From positions 1 through 10,940 of the forward strand of contig JAHIUP010000021.1 in assembly GCA_018816925.1 (NCBI GenBank): 10,940 bases of DNA, in the 5' to 3' direction. A program made the translations under genes and the position numbers. Below, one piece after another: positions 1 to 6,785 of this stretch (position 1 is the stretch's first letter; the number at the start of each line of letters is the position of its first letter). The notes below the pieces were generated by a model, which made no database searches, had not been told where the DNA came from, and saw nothing but the letters and a program-made list of their open reading frames with translations. This DNA comes from Patescibacteria group bacterium. GTDB taxonomy: Bacteria > Patescibacteriota > Minisyncoccia > Minisyncoccales > UBA10102.

Positions 1-627
1 CGCTCGGGGGCTACGCTCTCGGCATTTTGCTCTCGCTCCGCTCGAGACCATGCCAAAATGCCTCCGAGAGTTTGTTTGGAAGCGCAACGCCTCGCCTCTT
101 ACCAGCTACCAGCTACAAGACACAAGATACAAGTATTGGATATGTTCGCGGGCTCGGGGTGCGTGGGAATTGCGGTGCTCACGCGCGTGCCCTCGGCCCA
201 CGTGGACTTTGCGGAGAAGGGGAAGAACGAACTCCGCCAGATTCGTAGGAACCTGAAGGAAAACAACATTGCTCCAGGCCGTTTTCGGGTTCTCTCCTCC
301 AATATCTTCTCTGCCGTTAAAGGAAAGTACGACTTTATACTCGCGAATCCTCCATACGCGGGAGAGGAGTACCCGGAAAAGGTGGAGGAATCCGTGAGGA
401 AATGGGAGCCGAGGCGAGCCGTATTCGCGGGGAAAGAGGGCATGGAAGTCATTCGTCCCTTTTTGGAGCAGGCCACGTGTTTCTTGAAACCCGGGGGTGT
501 GTTATACATGGAACTGGACCCTTCCCAAAAGGACGCGGTGGCAAGAATCCTTAAGAAGCGGTATCCTCGGCACCGTTTCTTTAAGGATCAGTTTAAGAGA
601 TGGCGTTTCTGTAGATTCTCCGGATAA
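1..627 (+). CDS. prmC: Peptide chain release factor N5-glutamine methyltransferase (PrmC/HemK), 5'-partial
   Basis: SAM-dependent methyltransferase expected to methylate the Gln of the GGQ motif of release factors RF1/RF2 in the cytosol. Visible: SAM motif I (VLDMFAGSGCVG, DNA 133-168); the catalytic NPPY motif in ILANPPYAGEEY (about 340-372); the EPRRAVFAGKEGME segment matching the family's EP..AL.GG.DG block; LKPGGVLYMEL; and a C-terminal DQFKRWRF matching the family's DLxGxxR ending. The frame is open to base 1 without a stop, so the gene probably begins upstream of the window. An ATG at 58 exists, but starting there gives 189 aa and omits the N-terminal helical domain and the RPETE segment that PrmC (about 280 aa) normally has. 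The residues before motif I are encoded by a palindrome and a 7-bp repeat and do not resemble PrmC. The gene is either intact with an in-frame insertion or N-terminally broken. The stop is 24 nt before the glycerate kinase gene. Confidence 0.85.
   Translation, partial: RSGATLSAFCSRSARDHAKMPPRVCLEAQRLASYQLPATRHKIQVLDMFAGSGCVGIAVLTRVPSAHVDFAEKGKNELRQIRRNLKENNIAPGRFRVLSSNIFSAVKGKYDFILANPPYAGEEYPEKVEESVRKWEPRRAVFAGKEGMEVIRPFLEQATCFLKPGGVLYMELDPSQKDAVARILKKRYPRHRFFKDQFKRWRFCRFSG
16..70. repeat. Nested palindromic element inside the prmC reading frame
   Basis: The outer arms CTCTCGGCATTTTG (16-29) and CAAAATGCCTCCGAGAG (54-70) are complementary over 14 positions with a 3-nt bulge. Nested inside, TCTCG (31-35) pairs with CGAGA (43-47) around a 7-nt loop. 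The whole 55-nt unit therefore folds on itself with about 19 pairs. It is translated in frame with the methyltransferase, and the encoded residues (ALSAFCSRSARDHAK-like, rich in S, R and A) look unlike the family. It resembles in-frame palindromic repeats such as the Rickettsia palindromic elements in kind, not in sequence. Whether it recurs elsewhere in the genome cannot be seen here. Confidence 0.6.
100..134 (+). repeat. Five-copy 7-bp tandem repeat (TACMAGM) within prmC
   Basis: Five consecutive heptamers: TACCAGC, TACCAGC, TACAAGA, CACAAGA, TACAAGT. Because 7 is not a multiple of 3, the repeat encodes a 7-residue period (SYQLPAT then RHKIQ) before the frame enters beta-strand 1 of the SAM domain at VLDMFAGSG. 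It lies in the expected linker between the N-terminal helical domain and the catalytic domain, where extra residues would be tolerated. From memory, Parcubacteria PrmC proteins often carry similar repeat-derived linkers; this was not checked. Confidence 0.8.
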
Positions 628-635
628 AGAAAGGG

Positions 636-652
636 TGTATAATGGGATGATA
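636..652 (+). promoter_or_regulatory. Candidate -10 box for a leaderless glycerate kinase transcript
   Basis: A perfect TATAAT at 638-643 in the context GGGTGTATAATGG. Eight nt separate it from the ATG at 652, so a transcript starting at the usual distance from a -10 box would begin at or beside the start codon. No clear -35 box is visible, and no Shine-Dalgarno site beyond a weak GGGATGA touching the start. The same arrangement recurs before the flavin dehydrogenase gene at 6785. Confidence 0.55.
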
Positions 653-1935
653 TGAATAAGATACAGAATTTTCAACAGGTCGCTCGCACCGAACTTCGCA
701 AGGCGGCCTTGGAAATCGCGGAAGCGGGCCTTCAGGCGATAGACACCCCTTCGGTGGTGAAAAACCTGATTCGCTTGGAAGGGAACGCTCTTTTTATTAA
801 AGAGCGTGAGTATTCTTTACAAGGAGTGGAGCGTCTCTTTGTGGTGGGGGTGGGGAAATGCGCCCTTGCAGCTGCCGGCGCCCTGGAAGATATCCTCGGT
901 GAGAAGATTGCCGACGGCATCGTGCTCGACAAGAGAGCCGGGAAGCTCAAGCGCATGAGGGCCTTGCAAGGAGACCATCCTTTGCCTACGGAGCGCAACA
1001 GGAAAGCGACGGCAGAGATTATTGAGCTCCTCGAGCGCGCCACGGAACGAGACCTTGTGCTGTTCTTGGTTTCGGGTGGAGGGTCTACTTTTCTGTTTCA
1101 GTCAGAAACCCTTACTTGTCTTGAGGAAGGGGCAATCCTTAAGTGTCTGTTTGACGCGGGAGCTGCCATTCAGGAGATTAATGCGATTCGCAAGCACCTC
1201 TCCCTTGCGCGGGGAGGCCACCTTGCCAAATACGCGTATCCCGCAAGAGTTCTTTCCCTTGTGTTCTCCGATGTGCCAGGAAACAATCTTGACTTTGTGG
1301 CTTCCGGCCCCACTTTCAAGGATTCCAGTACAATGGAAGACGCCCAAAAGATTCTGGAGCGTTATGATGTGCAGGCAAAGTGCGGACTTTCCGAGATACC
1401 GCTCTTGGAGACCCCAAAGGAAGAGAAGCATTTTCGGAACGTGGAGAACATTCTCTTTCTTTCCAACGAAACTGCCCTCCAGGCAATGAAAGAAAAGGCG
1501 GAAGAATTGGGATTCTCCCCGAGCGTTGAGACCGCGGAACTTACAGGGGACGCAGAAGAGGTGGGAGAGGTAATTGCAAAAAAGCTTAAGGAAGGCGCCC
1601 TCTTTGTTTTGCTGTACGGAGGGGAAACAACCGTGAGGGTGCGCCATCCGGGAAAGGGCGGAAGGAACTTGGCGCTGGGGCTTTCCGCGTTGAGATTTCT
1701 TGGGGAAGGAGAGCTTGTGTTCTCTTTTGCTTCCGACGGTTTGGACAACACGGAGGCGGCGGGAGCTCTTTGTGATACAATGACAAGGGAGAAGGCAAAG
1801 GAGAAAGGAATAAAAGCGCAGGAGTACCTTGAGCAGAATAGGTCCTTTGAATTTTTTGAGGAGACGGGAGACCTGGTGTTCATGGGTCCCACGGGTTCTA
1901 ATGTTTCAGATTTAATTATTGGCCTTCATGGATAA
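652..1935 (+). CDS. Glycerate 2-kinase, MOFRL family (DUF4147 + MOFRL)
   Basis: ATP-dependent cytosolic kinase expected to convert D-glycerate to 2-phosphoglycerate, feeding enolase. The 427-aa length is normal for the family. Visible family signatures: GVGKC with Lys69, likely the counterpart of the catalytic Lys of Thermotoga glycerate kinase; GDHPLPTERN (107-116); FLVSGGGSTFLF (138-149); INAIRKHLSLARGGHLA (176-192); SDVPGNNLDFVASGPTFKD (206-224); the MOFRL domain's GGETTVRVRHPGKGGRNLALG (323-343), which includes the conserved Arg338; ASDGLDNTEAAGA (360-372); and GPTGSNVSDLIIGL (412-425). The ATG at 652 fits the family N-terminus and lies just behind a TATAAT box. Its stop overlaps the PEP synthase start by 8 nt, so the two are probably co-transcribed and translationally coupled. 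Family assignment is secure. Position of phosphorylation (2- rather than 3-) is inferred from the family and from the adjacent enolase in the same operon. Confidence 0.93.
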   Translation: MNKIQNFQQVARTELRKAALEIAEAGLQAIDTPSVVKNLIRLEGNALFIKEREYSLQGVERLFVVGVGKCALAAAGALEDILGEKIADGIVLDKRAGKLKRMRALQGDHPLPTERNRKATAEIIELLERATERDLVLFLVSGGGSTFLFQSETLTCLEEGAILKCLFDAGAAIQEINAIRKHLSLARGGHLAKYAYPARVLSLVFSDVPGNNLDFVASGPTFKDSSTMEDAQKILERYDVQAKCGLSEIPLLETPKEEKHFRNVENILFLSNETALQAMKEKAEELGFSPSVETAELTGDAEEVGEVIAKKLKEGALFVLLYGGETTVRVRHPGKGGRNLALGLSALRFLGEGELVFSFASDGLDNTEAAGALCDTMTREKAKEKGIKAQEYLEQNRSFEFFEETGDLVFMGPTGSNVSDLIIGLHG

Positions 1936-4330
1936 AGAACAATTCATTATTTGGTTCGCGGACCTCGCTATTCGCGATGTTCCGCTTGTGGGGGGAAAGA
2001 ACGCAGCCCTCGGGGAGATGTATTCCTCTCTTACGAAACTGGGCGTGCGGGTACCTAACGGGTTTGCGGTAACAGCCAAGGCCTACTGGCATTTTCTGGA
2101 AGAGACGGGCCTGAAAAAGGGAATACGGGAAGCGCTGGAAGGCGTGGATACCCATAATATCAGGGATCTTCAAAAACGCGGGGCCGCCGTGCGCAAGCTT
2201 ATCTTGTCAGTTGAGCTCCCCGAAGACCTCAAAGAAGATATTAGGAAGGCGTACGAGAAGCTGGGGGTCTCAAAAGGGGTAGCGGTGCGTTCTTCCGCCA
2301 CGGCAGAGGATCTTCCGACCGCTTCTTTTGCGGGCCAGCAGGAAACCTACCTGAACGTGAAAGGAACAGAGGATGTACTTCTTTCCGTTAGGAAGGCAAT
2401 TGCTTCCCTGTTCACGAATCGGGCAATTTCGTATCGGGAAGACAAGGGATTCTCCCATTTTGATGTGGCGCTTTCCGTGGGGGTGCAGGAGATGGTGCGT
2501 TCCGACTTGGCTTCCAGCGGGGTGTTGTTCACGGTGGACACGGAGACGGGGTTTGAAAATGTAATTCTCCTCAACAGTTCCTACGGATTAGGGGAAATGG
2601 TAGTGCAGGGAAGGGTGACTCCCGACGAGTTCGTGGTGTTTAAGCCCACCCTTCGAGAAGGATTCCATGCCGTGCTTGAGAAGACCTTAGGGGAAAAGGC
2701 CTTGAAGATGGTGTATGGCAAGAAAGGCACGAAGACGGTGCGGGTTCCTTCTCGGGAACGCAAGAAGTTCTCCCTTACGGATGAGGAGGTGCTTCAGCTT
2801 GCGAAGTGGGCGGTGTACATTGAGGAGCATTTTTTCAAGATTCGCGGCAAGATGCGGGCCATGGACATTGAATGGGCGAAGGATGGGAGGACGGGAGAAC
2901 TTTTCGTGGTGCAGGCCCGTCCAGAGACCGTGCACGCGACCAAAGAGAAGAACGTCTTTCAAGAATTTCGTATGAAAGAAAAGGGAGAGACGCTTCTTGA
3001 GGGAATTGCGGTGGGTACGAAGATTGCCCAGGGCAAGGTCCGTGTTATCCGGAGCGCCAAGAACATTTCTCTGTTTCGGAAAGGAGAGGTGCTCGTGACG
3101 GAATCAACGGACCCTGACTGGGAACCGATTATGAAAATTGCCCAGGCAATCGTCACGGATAAAGGCGGAAGAACGAGTCACGCCGCAATAGTTTCCAGGG
3201 AACTCGGCATTTCTTCTATAGTGGGGACGGACAAGGGAACGAAGGTGTTGAAAACGGGCCAGCTGGTGACAGTGGATTGCTCTTCGGGCAAGACGGGATT
3301 CGTGTATAAGGGAGCGGTGCCCTTTGAGGTGCAGGAGCACCGAATAGATGTTCTTCCCGAACTCCGTACGCACCTAATGGTGAATATTGGGTCGCCCGAT
3401 GAGGCGTTCGCCAAAGCCCATCTTCCCGTGAAGGGAGTGGGGCTTGGACGCATTGAGTTTATTATCGCTTCCAGCGTGGGCATTCATCCTCAAGCGCTTC
3501 TTGAGTATCCCCGTCTCAAGAAAGAGAGGGGAGCGGCGCGCCTGGCAAGAGAGATAGAACGGCGCACGGCAGGATACGAAGACAAGGCGCAGTTCTACGT
3601 GGACACCCTCATTTCCGGGATAGCGAAGATTGGAGCCGCATTCTGGCCCCACCCAGTGGTGGTGCGTTTCTCTGATTTCAAGACGAACGAGTACCGCCAG
3701 CTTTTGGGAGGAAAACGCTACGAGCCCCAGGAAGAGAACCCCATGCTTGGATGGAGGGGAGCGTCCAGGTATTATGATGAAAAATTCCGTGAGGCCTTCG
3801 CCTTGGAATGCGAGGCAATGAGGGGGGTCAGGGAAGAGAGAGGCCTGAAAAACGTTATTCCCATGGTGCCTTTCTGTCGCACTCCCGAGGAAGGGAGGAA
3901 GGTGCTTGCCATCATGGCGGAGCATGGTCTCTCCAAGGAAAAGGATGCAGAGTTCCGCTGTTACGTAATGTGTGAGATTCCCTCAAATGTGGAGCGGGTA
4001 GAAGAGTTTTTGGAGTTGTTTGACGGCATGTCCATAGGGTCAAATGACCTTACCCAGCTTGCCTTGGGCATTGACCGGGATTCTGCCCGGGTCGCCGGCA
4101 TAGGAAATGAGACCGATGCTACCGTGAAGAATATGCTCGCGAGAGTAATTCGCTCGTGCAGGGAGAAGGGAAAGTACAGCGGCATTTGCGGACAGGCGCC
4201 CTCCGACTACCCTGAAATGAACGACTTTCTCGTGGAGCAGGGAATTGAGAGTATTTCCCTTAATCCCGACTCCGTGCTTCCCGCGATAAAACGCATAGCG
4301 GCGGCAGAAGCCACCCACCGTCCCAAATGA
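1928..4330 (+). CDS. ppsA: Phosphoenolpyruvate synthase (pyruvate, water dikinase)
   Basis: Catalyses pyruvate + ATP + H2O to PEP + AMP + Pi, reversibly; some fermentative and CPR-type organisms are thought to run it toward pyruvate. It has 800 aa from the ATG at 1928 (E. coli PpsA has 792). Domain order: N-terminal ATP-grasp region with VPLVGGKNAALGEM near the start and VAVRSSATAEDLPTASFAGQ at about 118-137; a central swivelling domain with GGRTSHAAIVSRELG carrying the phosphorylated His418 (E. coli His421); a C-terminal TIM-barrel with SIGSNDLTQLALGIDRD and GICGQAPSD carrying the catalytic Cys754 (E. coli Cys751). All key residues are present. A TTG at 1919 would add three residues, but ATG 1928 is preferred and gives the common ATGgaTAA overlap with the glycerate kinase stop. 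No Shine-Dalgarno is visible. No pyruvate kinase is encoded in this window, so PpsA is the only PEP/pyruvate enzyme seen. Confidence 0.96.
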   Translation: MDKEQFIIWFADLAIRDVPLVGGKNAALGEMYSSLTKLGVRVPNGFAVTAKAYWHFLEETGLKKGIREALEGVDTHNIRDLQKRGAAVRKLILSVELPEDLKEDIRKAYEKLGVSKGVAVRSSATAEDLPTASFAGQQETYLNVKGTEDVLLSVRKAIASLFTNRAISYREDKGFSHFDVALSVGVQEMVRSDLASSGVLFTVDTETGFENVILLNSSYGLGEMVVQGRVTPDEFVVFKPTLREGFHAVLEKTLGEKALKMVYGKKGTKTVRVPSRERKKFSLTDEEVLQLAKWAVYIEEHFFKIRGKMRAMDIEWAKDGRTGELFVVQARPETVHATKEKNVFQEFRMKEKGETLLEGIAVGTKIAQGKVRVIRSAKNISLFRKGEVLVTESTDPDWEPIMKIAQAIVTDKGGRTSHAAIVSRELGISSIVGTDKGTKVLKTGQLVTVDCSSGKTGFVYKGAVPFEVQEHRIDVLPELRTHLMVNIGSPDEAFAKAHLPVKGVGLGRIEFIIASSVGIHPQALLEYPRLKKERGAARLAREIERRTAGYEDKAQFYVDTLISGIAKIGAAFWPHPVVVRFSDFKTNEYRQLLGGKRYEPQEENPMLGWRGASRYYDEKFREAFALECEAMRGVREERGLKNVIPMVPFCRTPEEGRKVLAIMAEHGLSKEKDAEFRCYVMCEIPSNVERVEEFLELFDGMSIGSNDLTQLALGIDRDSARVAGIGNETDATVKNMLARVIRSCREKGKYSGICGQAPSDYPEMNDFLVEQGIESISLNPDSVLPAIKRIAAAEATHRPK

Positions 4331-4331
4331 A

Positions 4332-4430
4332 TCCCCACACTAATAAAGCTCTGAATTATGTTCTATGTATATTTTTTGCAAGGTACGATGTTAAAATTAC
4401 GAGCAAGTATAAACCTTAATTAGTGTGGGG
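4332..4430. repeat. AT-rich spacer bounded by 12-bp inverted repeats; possible MITE-like insertion
   Basis: CCCCACACTAAT (4333-4344) is the exact reverse complement of ATTAGTGTGGGG (4419-4430). The enclosed DNA is AT-rich: by hand count 33 of 99 bases are G or C, well below the flanking genes. ATGAA occurs on both sides (4327-4331 and 4431-4435), compatible with a 5-bp target duplication around a 99-bp element. Removing the element plus one ATGAA copy leaves an ATGA overlap joining the ppsA stop to the dehydrogenase start, the tight spacing seen elsewhere in this operon. As RNA, the arms could pair and place the GTGGGG before the ATG in a stem. A TATAAA at 4408-4413 could act as an internal -10 box. 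No transposase and no ORF of note is inside. Insertion and regulatory readings are both inferences. Confidence 0.6.
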
Positions 4431-5435
4431 ATGAAGATTGCATTTTTTGAGCTTGGCGAATGGGCGAAACCCCTTGTGCAAGAGGCGCTTTCCGCGCATG
4501 AACTTTCTTTTTCCGAAGAGGCGCTTGACGAGTCGCATGTTCCCGGCGACGCCAATGTAGAGATTATCTCCGTGTTCGTGGGTTCTTCCTTGAGCAAAAA
4601 GGTACTTGATCAATTCCCGAAACTTAAACTTGTTGCCGTAAGGTCCATGGGGTTTGACCACATAGATATAGAGGCCTGCAGGGAGCGCGGTATTCTCGTG
4701 AGCAGGGTTCCCGCCTACGGGGAAAACACGGTTGCGGAATATACCTGGGGTCTCATCTTGAGTTTGACCCGCAAGATTTACCAGGCAGTGGACCGCATTA
4801 AGGAAACGGGGGAGTTCACATTTAAAGGATTGCGAGGCACGGATGTGGAGGGTAAGACCCTTGGCATAGTGGGCCTGGGCAAGATTGGTAAGCGGGTGGC
4901 CCGCATTGCGAAGGGTTTTGAGATGCGTCTTATAGGGACTGATCCTCATCCGGACGCGGAGTTCGCAAAAGAAACTGGGCTTACCTATGTGGAACTGGAA
5001 GAACTCCTCTCCACCTCCGATATTATAACCCTCCACGCCCCTCTTCTGGACAGCACGCGCCATCTTCTCAATAAAAAGAACATGAGGACTATAAAGCACG
5101 GGGCTTATCTCGTGAATACCGCGCGCGGAGGTCTTGTGGAGACCGAGGCCCTATGTGAACAGCTTCTAAGCGGACAACTTGCGGGTGTCGCCCTTGACGT
5201 GCTTGAAGAAGAAGGAGACCTGAAAGAAGAACTCGAGCTGCTTTCCCGACCCGATGCCTCGGCGCAGGACTTCAGGGTTCTTTTGGAGAATCACCGGCTT
5301 ATACGTATGCCCAACGTGCTCATCACTCCGCATAATGCCTTTAACTCGCAGGAAGCCCTGGAATGCATTGTGGAAACCACATTGCGGAACATCCAGGGAT
5401 TTGTGGAAGGAAAGCCAATAAATCTCGTTTCCTAG
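4431..5435 (+). CDS. NAD-dependent D-2-hydroxyacid dehydrogenase, probably D-lactate dehydrogenase
   Basis: Cytosolic oxidoreductase expected to reduce pyruvate to D-lactate with NADH, regenerating NAD+. It has 334 aa, the usual family length. Visible: substrate-domain VRSMGFDHIDIEACRERGI and VPAYGENTVAEYTWGLIL; Rossmann motif GIVGLGKIG (145-153), with Asp171 at the end of the next strand (IGTDPHPD) indicating NAD rather than NADP; catalytic Arg232 in NTARGGLV, Glu261 in DVLEEEGD (five residues after Asp256, as in Lactobacillus D-LDH) and His301 in ITPHNAF. The Glu-to-His stretch is about eight residues longer than in the Lactobacillus enzyme. The ATG at 4431 is preferred over the GTG at 4425, which lies inside the inverted repeat. 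The enolase ATG follows the stop after one base. D-lactate specificity is inferred from resemblance and context; another 2-ketoacid is possible. Confidence 0.88.
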   Translation: MKIAFFELGEWAKPLVQEALSAHELSFSEEALDESHVPGDANVEIISVFVGSSLSKKVLDQFPKLKLVAVRSMGFDHIDIEACRERGILVSRVPAYGENTVAEYTWGLILSLTRKIYQAVDRIKETGEFTFKGLRGTDVEGKTLGIVGLGKIGKRVARIAKGFEMRLIGTDPHPDAEFAKETGLTYVELEELLSTSDIITLHAPLLDSTRHLLNKKNMRTIKHGAYLVNTARGGLVETEALCEQLLSGQLAGVALDVLEEEGDLKEELELLSRPDASAQDFRVLLENHRLIRMPNVLITPHNAFNSQEALECIVETTLRNIQGFVEGKPINLVS

Positions 5436-5436
5436 C

Positions 5437-6624
5437 ATGAAGGTGCAAAAGATTGGAGTACGTCCGGTATTTGACTCCAGAGGGAAAGAAACTATTGAGG
5501 TTGTTTTCAGGGCTAAGAGGATATTCAGCGCCAAGATTCCTTCAGGCGCCAGCAGAGGAACAGGGGAGGCGTCTGTATTCACTCCAGCCGCGGCTAAGAA
5601 ATCAGCAGAGAAGGTGCAGGAAAAGCTCCGAGGAAAGGAGTTTTGTTCTCTTCGGGAATTTGACCTGGCGCTTCTCGCGCTGGATTCCAGTTCCAGGAAA
5701 GAAAAGATAGGGGGGAATGTCGCCTTGGGTTTGTCTATTGCGGCCGCCCGCGCGCTTGCTTTTGAAAAAAACCAAGAACCCTGGGAATTGCTCTCCGAAG
5801 AGTTTTTCCCCAAGGTGAAGGCGCCTCTTCCTCTCCTTTTTTCCAATGTTATTAATGGGGGAGCGCACGCTCGTTCAAATCTCGACCTGCAGGAGTACAT
5901 GTTTGTCGCGGATCCTTCCGGAGATCTCCTCGGAGCGGTGCGCCAGCTTATTTCGCTGTATCGGGAATTGGGAGCCCTTTTGAAAAAGGAGCGGAGGGTT
6001 ACCCTGCTCCCTCGCGGGGACGAAGGGGGGTATGCCCTGGATTTCTCGAATAATCTTGAGCCGCTTGAGCTCCTGCAGAGGATTGTGGAGGAAAAAGGGC
6101 TTGGGCGTACATTTTCCCTCGCATTGGATGCCGCCGCCTCCCAATTCTTCCGCAAGGGACGTTATTCCTTTGATGGTGCCTTGAGAACCAGTCAGGAGCT
6201 GCATGAGTTTTATCTTCATGCGGCAGAGAACGTTCCCCTGCTTTTCTCTGTGGAAGATCCTTTCGCGGAACAGGACAGGGAGGCGTTTCGCGCGTTTCTA
6301 AAGAAAGCGGGGAAGAGCATGTGGGTTGTGGGAGACGACCTTACCGCCACACACGCAGAAGAAATACGGAATGCGCGGGGCCTCGTGAACGGCGTGATTA
6401 TCAAGCCAAACCAGGTGGGAACGGTGACCGAGACCTGCGAGGCGCTGGAGGAAGCAAGGAAACAGGGCATGAAGGTTATCGTATCTCATCGTTCAGGGGA
6501 GACGAGCGACCAGTTTATCGTCCATCTTGCGAGGGCATGCGGAGCGGACGGGGTGAAGCTGGGAGCTCCAGCTGGAGAGCGTATGGGAAAGTACAACGAA
6601 CTGCTCCGCGTGTATACGGTCTAA
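5437..6624 (+). CDS. eno: Enolase (short, divergent)
   Basis: Interconverts 2-phosphoglycerate and PEP in the cytosol, joining the product of the glycerate kinase to the substrate of PEP synthase. At 395 aa it is some 30 residues shorter than typical bacterial enolases (about 430 aa), but catalytic features are intact: DSRG near the N-terminus; the mobile-loop SGAS, retaining the metal-binding Ser; NVINGGAHA with His144; GDEGGYA with Glu196; metal ligands Asp231 (LALDAAAS), Glu273 (SVEDP) and Asp300 (VGDDLT); Lys323 in IIKPNQVGT; and SHRSGET (350-356). The loop reads SGASRGTGEA where most enolases have SGASTG. The gene is last of the four-gene block and starts one nt after the dehydrogenase stop, with no visible Shine-Dalgarno, so it probably depends on read-through or coupling. 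It is likely active, as all acid/base and metal residues are present. Confidence 0.95.
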   Translation: MKVQKIGVRPVFDSRGKETIEVVFRAKRIFSAKIPSGASRGTGEASVFTPAAAKKSAEKVQEKLRGKEFCSLREFDLALLALDSSSRKEKIGGNVALGLSIAAARALAFEKNQEPWELLSEEFFPKVKAPLPLLFSNVINGGAHARSNLDLQEYMFVADPSGDLLGAVRQLISLYRELGALLKKERRVTLLPRGDEGGYALDFSNNLEPLELLQRIVEEKGLGRTFSLALDAAASQFFRKGRYSFDGALRTSQELHEFYLHAAENVPLLFSVEDPFAEQDREAFRAFLKKAGKSMWVVGDDLTATHAEEIRNARGLVNGVIIKPNQVGTVTETCEALEEARKQGMKVIVSHRSGETSDQFIVHLARACGADGVKLGAPAGERMGKYNELLRVYTV

Positions 6625-6628
6625 GAAA

Positions 6629-6676
6629 AAAGAACCCCCGGAGTAACTCTTGAGAGTTCTTTCATTTCATTTTGTT
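6629..6676 (+). terminator. Weak candidate Rho-independent terminator after the enolase operon
   Basis: Just after the enolase stop, AAAGAAC (6629-6635) can pair with GTTCTTT (6656-6662). Alternatively a tighter inner hairpin AACTC-TTGA-GAGTT (6645-6658) forms. Either is followed by the T-rich tract CATTTCATTTTGTT. The stems are short and the U-tract is interrupted, so the call is tentative. A second dyad (AGGCC 6688-6692 with GGCCT 6708-6712) lies further on in the same 150-nt gap; no gene is visible there. Confidence 0.4.
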
Positions 6677-6769
6677 GTCAAGTACCTAGGCCGAAAGTTT
6701 TTCAAGGGGCCTGCTTTCCTACGACCCGCGCCTTAGTATTTTTCACTCTGGAGCTCTTGATGGGATGAG

Positions 6770-6785
6770 GGTATAATGGCTAACA
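6770..6785 (+). promoter_or_regulatory. Candidate -10 box for a leaderless flavin dehydrogenase transcript
   Basis: A perfect TATAAT at 6772-6777 in GGGTATAATGG, closely matching the sequence before the glycerate kinase gene. Its last two bases form part of an ATG at 6776, while the next in-frame ATG at 6785 lies 7 nt beyond the box, where a transcript would be expected to begin. This favours 6785 as the translated start. No convincing -35 box was found at normal spacing. Confidence 0.55.

Noticed and set aside
100..134. CRISPR-like or regulatory direct repeats
   Set aside because: Units are only 7 bp with no spacers and lie in the methyltransferase reading frame; a simple tandem repeat.
4425..4430. 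GTG at 4425 as start of the D-2-hydroxyacid dehydrogenase
   Set aside because: It falls inside the right inverted-repeat arm and adds only two residues; the ATG at 4431 gives the usual family N-terminus.
4333..4430. Inverted repeat as a Rho-independent terminator for ppsA
   Set aside because: The arms are separated by 74 nt and no T-run follows the right arm, which ends at a start codon.
4416..5099. Minus-strand open frame (227 codons) opposite the D-2-hydroxyacid dehydrogenase
   Set aside because: Opposes a gene with all catalytic residues in place; the translation shows no family motif.
5166..6155. Long open frame on the minus strand (329 codons) opposite the dehydrogenase and enolase
   Set aside because: The translation is rich in R and S with no recognisable motif and lies opposite two well-supported genes; it is a shadow of their codon use.
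6625..6771. Small RNA or tRNA in the gap after enolase
   Set aside because: Short dyads are present, but no tRNA features or known RNA motif can be recognised; only a weak terminator is supported.
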